Shown piece by piece: positions 62,852-64,000 of a DNA stretch of 64,000 nt. Under the pieces are notes generated by a model. It was not told where the DNA came from. It saw only the letters and a list, made by a program, of their open reading frames with translations, and ran no database searches. Both the position numbers and the translations under genes were made by a program. How positions within the stretch are numbered: position 1 is the first letter of the stretch; the number at the start of each line of letters is the position of its first letter. Origin of the DNA: Tectiglobus sp965215755 (GTDB taxonomy: Bacteria > Pseudomonadota > Alphaproteobacteria > Rhizobiales > Hyphomicrobiaceae); contig OZ244119.1 of assembly GCA_965215755.1 (NCBI GenBank), positions 248,001-312,000 on the forward strand, written 5' to 3'.

Positions 62852-63649
62852 TCAATAGTTCACGGATTCGCCGGAACCACCGTCTACGGCAATGCACTGC
62901 CCGGTGATCATGCCTGCTGCTTCAGAACAAAAGAAAACGGCTGCGGCGGCCAGATCTTCCGGTTGGACGAGTTTTCCCAATGGCACATCTTTGGTTCGTC
63001 GCTCCATGACCTCGTCGATCGTGCTGCCCGCTTCCTTGGCTTCGCGCTCGAACATTTTCATCATTCGCTCGGTGACTGTATAGCCAGGGTGAACGCAATT
63101 GACGGTCACGTTGTGCCGGGCGGCATAGCCTGCAAACTGCTTCGTGAAATTCGACACCCCGGCATTTACGACGCCATTTGTCATGCGCAAAGGCGCCACG
63201 ATGCGCGCTGTCATACCTCCAATGTTGACAATTCGTCCTTCTCGGCGCTGCTTCATATCCTCCAGTACGAGGCGAGCAATACGTATATAAGCCATCAGCT
63301 TCACATCAATGTGGTAGCGGAAGAGGTCGTCCGTGAGTTCATCGAATGGCGCGCTGGTCGACGTCACAGCATTATTGACAAGCACGTCAATCTTGCCGGC
63401 CGACTGTTTGACGTCCTCAACAAGCCGCTCGATGTCGTCGAGCTTGCTCACGTCGGCACGAATGTCCCAGGCCCTGACGCCGTTTGCTTCGATGTCGCGC
63501 CGTGTAGACGACAACGACACTTGTGTGCGCCCGCAGATTGCGACGTCCATGCCAAGGCGGGAAAAGGCAAGTGCAATCGCGCGGCCAATACCCCGGCTAC
63601 CTCCAGTAACCAACGCGACTTTCCCCTCGTAACCTGATCGCTCAAACAT
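62852..63649 (-). CDS. SDR-family oxidoreductase lacking the canonical YxxxK
   Basis: 265 aa. The cofactor motif KVALVTGGSRGIGRAIALAF (TGxxxGxG) and NNAV are standard, and the C-terminal DGGSGESVNY fits FabG-type SDRs. At the catalytic position the sequence is GGMTARIVAPLRMTNGVVNA followed by GVSNFTKQFA, so neither the Tyr nor the Lys of YxxxK is present. This atypical group (pattern NAALxNLTK) may be a reductase with altered catalysis or a non-enzymatic binder. It is 29 bp downstream of the TctA fragment on the same strand. Confidence 0.9.
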   Translation of the reverse strand: MFERSGYEGKVALVTGGSRGIGRAIALAFSRLGMDVAICGRTQVSLSSTRRDIEANGVRAWDIRADVSKLDDIERLVEDVKQSAGKIDVLVNNAVTSTSAPFDELTDDLFRYHIDVKLMAYIRIARLVLEDMKQRREGRIVNIGGMTARIVAPLRMTNGVVNAGVSNFTKQFAGYAARHNVTVNCVHPGYTVTERMMKMFEREAKEAGSTIDEVMERRTKDVPLGKLVQPEDLAAAAVFFCSEAAGMITGQCIAVDGGSGESVNY

Positions 63650-63678
63650 CGACCTGCCTCATATTATCCAGCGTCACT

Positions 63679-64000
63679 TCATGCGTTTTGATGGTCGCGA
63701 CTTCGTGACAAAAGAAGGCGAAACGAAAAGAACAGCGTCAACACTGTGAACGCCAGAAGGACCATGGATACCGGCCTCGCCAGAAAACCAAGAGGGTCAT
63801 AGTCGAGCATCTGCATCGTCTTCACGAAGTTTGACTCGCCAATCTTACCTAAGATGGCACCGAGGACGATGGCCGGCATCGAGTATCCGGATCGGCGCAG
63901 GAAATACCCAACTATACCGGCAATAAACATCACCCAGACGTCGACCACCAGGTTGCGCAAAGCATAGGCTCCAATAGCGGACACGATGACGATCAGCGGC
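63679..64000 (-). CDS. tctA: Tripartite tricarboxylate transporter TctA subunit (5' part outside)
   Basis: About 107 codons of the C-terminal region, entering from the right edge with PLIVIVSAIGAYALRNLVVD. It has the TctA C-terminal helices (VWVMFIAGIVGYFLRRSGYS, PAIVLGAILGKIGESNFVKT, VSMVLLAFTVLTLFFSFRLL). TctA is the large permease of TctABC, taking up citrate-like or other carboxylates with a periplasmic binding protein. The SDR gene follows on the same strand, so the two may share an operon. Confidence 0.92.
   Translation of the reverse strand, partial: PLIVIVSAIGAYALRNLVVDVWVMFIAGIVGYFLRRSGYSMPAIVLGAILGKIGESNFVKTMQMLDYDPLGFLARPVSMVLLAFTVLTLFFSFRLLLSRSRDHQNA

Noticed and set aside
63000..63637. 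224-aa plus-strand frame opposite the SDR gene
   Set aside because: Antisense shadow of a well-supported SDR; no start site or homology.
1..64000. tRNA, rRNA, CRISPR or origin signals
   Set aside because: No cloverleaf, spaced repeat array, rRNA-like or DnaA-box-rich segment was found on reading both strands; absence was not confirmed by a scanning program.

Overview
The window looks like part of an alphaproteobacterial (Rhizobiales-type) chromosome. The evidence is the set of small proteins typical of that order (DUF6481, DUF4167, DUF1488, the FYDLN/TIGR02300 zinc-ribbon protein, a 65-aa FKVGQ protein), CspA and LpxD, moderate GC content, and catabolic operons of soil or marine Rhizobiales style. 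No rRNA, tRNA, CRISPR array or replication origin was seen. The region is heavily worked over by mobile DNA: two identical 1499-bp IS3-family copies, three full-length 1672-bp IS1182-like copies plus three remnants, a separate 1543-bp IS1182-family element, a group II intron, IS3 remnants and a tyrosine-integrase stub.

Layout. 1-4107: a three-gene dynamin-like cluster, with the 3' part of a membrane-inserting dynamin-like protein, a two-to-three-TM protein and a soluble dynamin-type GTPase. 4276-4792: integrase and IS3 debris. 5096-7816: a hybrid sensor kinase whose start lies 20 bp from an IS3 copy. 7836-10316: IS3 copy 1 fused to a truncated IS1182-like copy. 10767-25045: a gene-sparse stretch of LysR, group II intron, LpxD, a nine-module Cys-pair secreted protein with its FYDLN neighbour, CspA, many small proteins, a 2OG-Fe(II) dioxygenase and several decayed genes. 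25544-27215: IS1182-like copy B.

27484-43589 is catabolic. It holds an operon hyuA-hyuB-dialkylglycine decarboxylase-threonine aldolase; a LysR/pirin-isochorismatase-NmrA-DUF1772 divergon with a clear palindromic operator; an M20 amidohydrolase; a DUF1028 protein; and a LeuCD-like (aconitase-superfamily) pair. A truncated MFS gene follows, then IS3 copy 2, an alpha/beta-hydrolase stub and two inverted IS1182-like copies around a 125-aa conserved protein. 50980-64000 carries a class II aldolase, a VOC protein, an EmrB-type exporter with a perfect 100-bp tandem duplication at its 3' end, an EamA transporter, a LysR gene with a recurrent ATCAAAATT-type palindrome, small secreted proteins (one frameshifted by a 31-bp tandem duplication), an IS that splits a small ORF, and then TauE/SafE, SDR and TctA genes.

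How it fits together. The co-operonic ATP-dependent hydantoinase subunits and dialkylglycine decarboxylase suggest use of 5,5-disubstituted hydantoins or related alpha,alpha-dialkyl amino acids. The other enzyme and transporter genes are consistent with a patchwork catabolic region being rearranged by insertion sequences. The most novel-looking signals are the split dynamin cluster, the 33-residue Cys-pair repeat protein, the strict target motif shared by the IS1182-like insertions, and the recurring palindromes around the last LysR gene.
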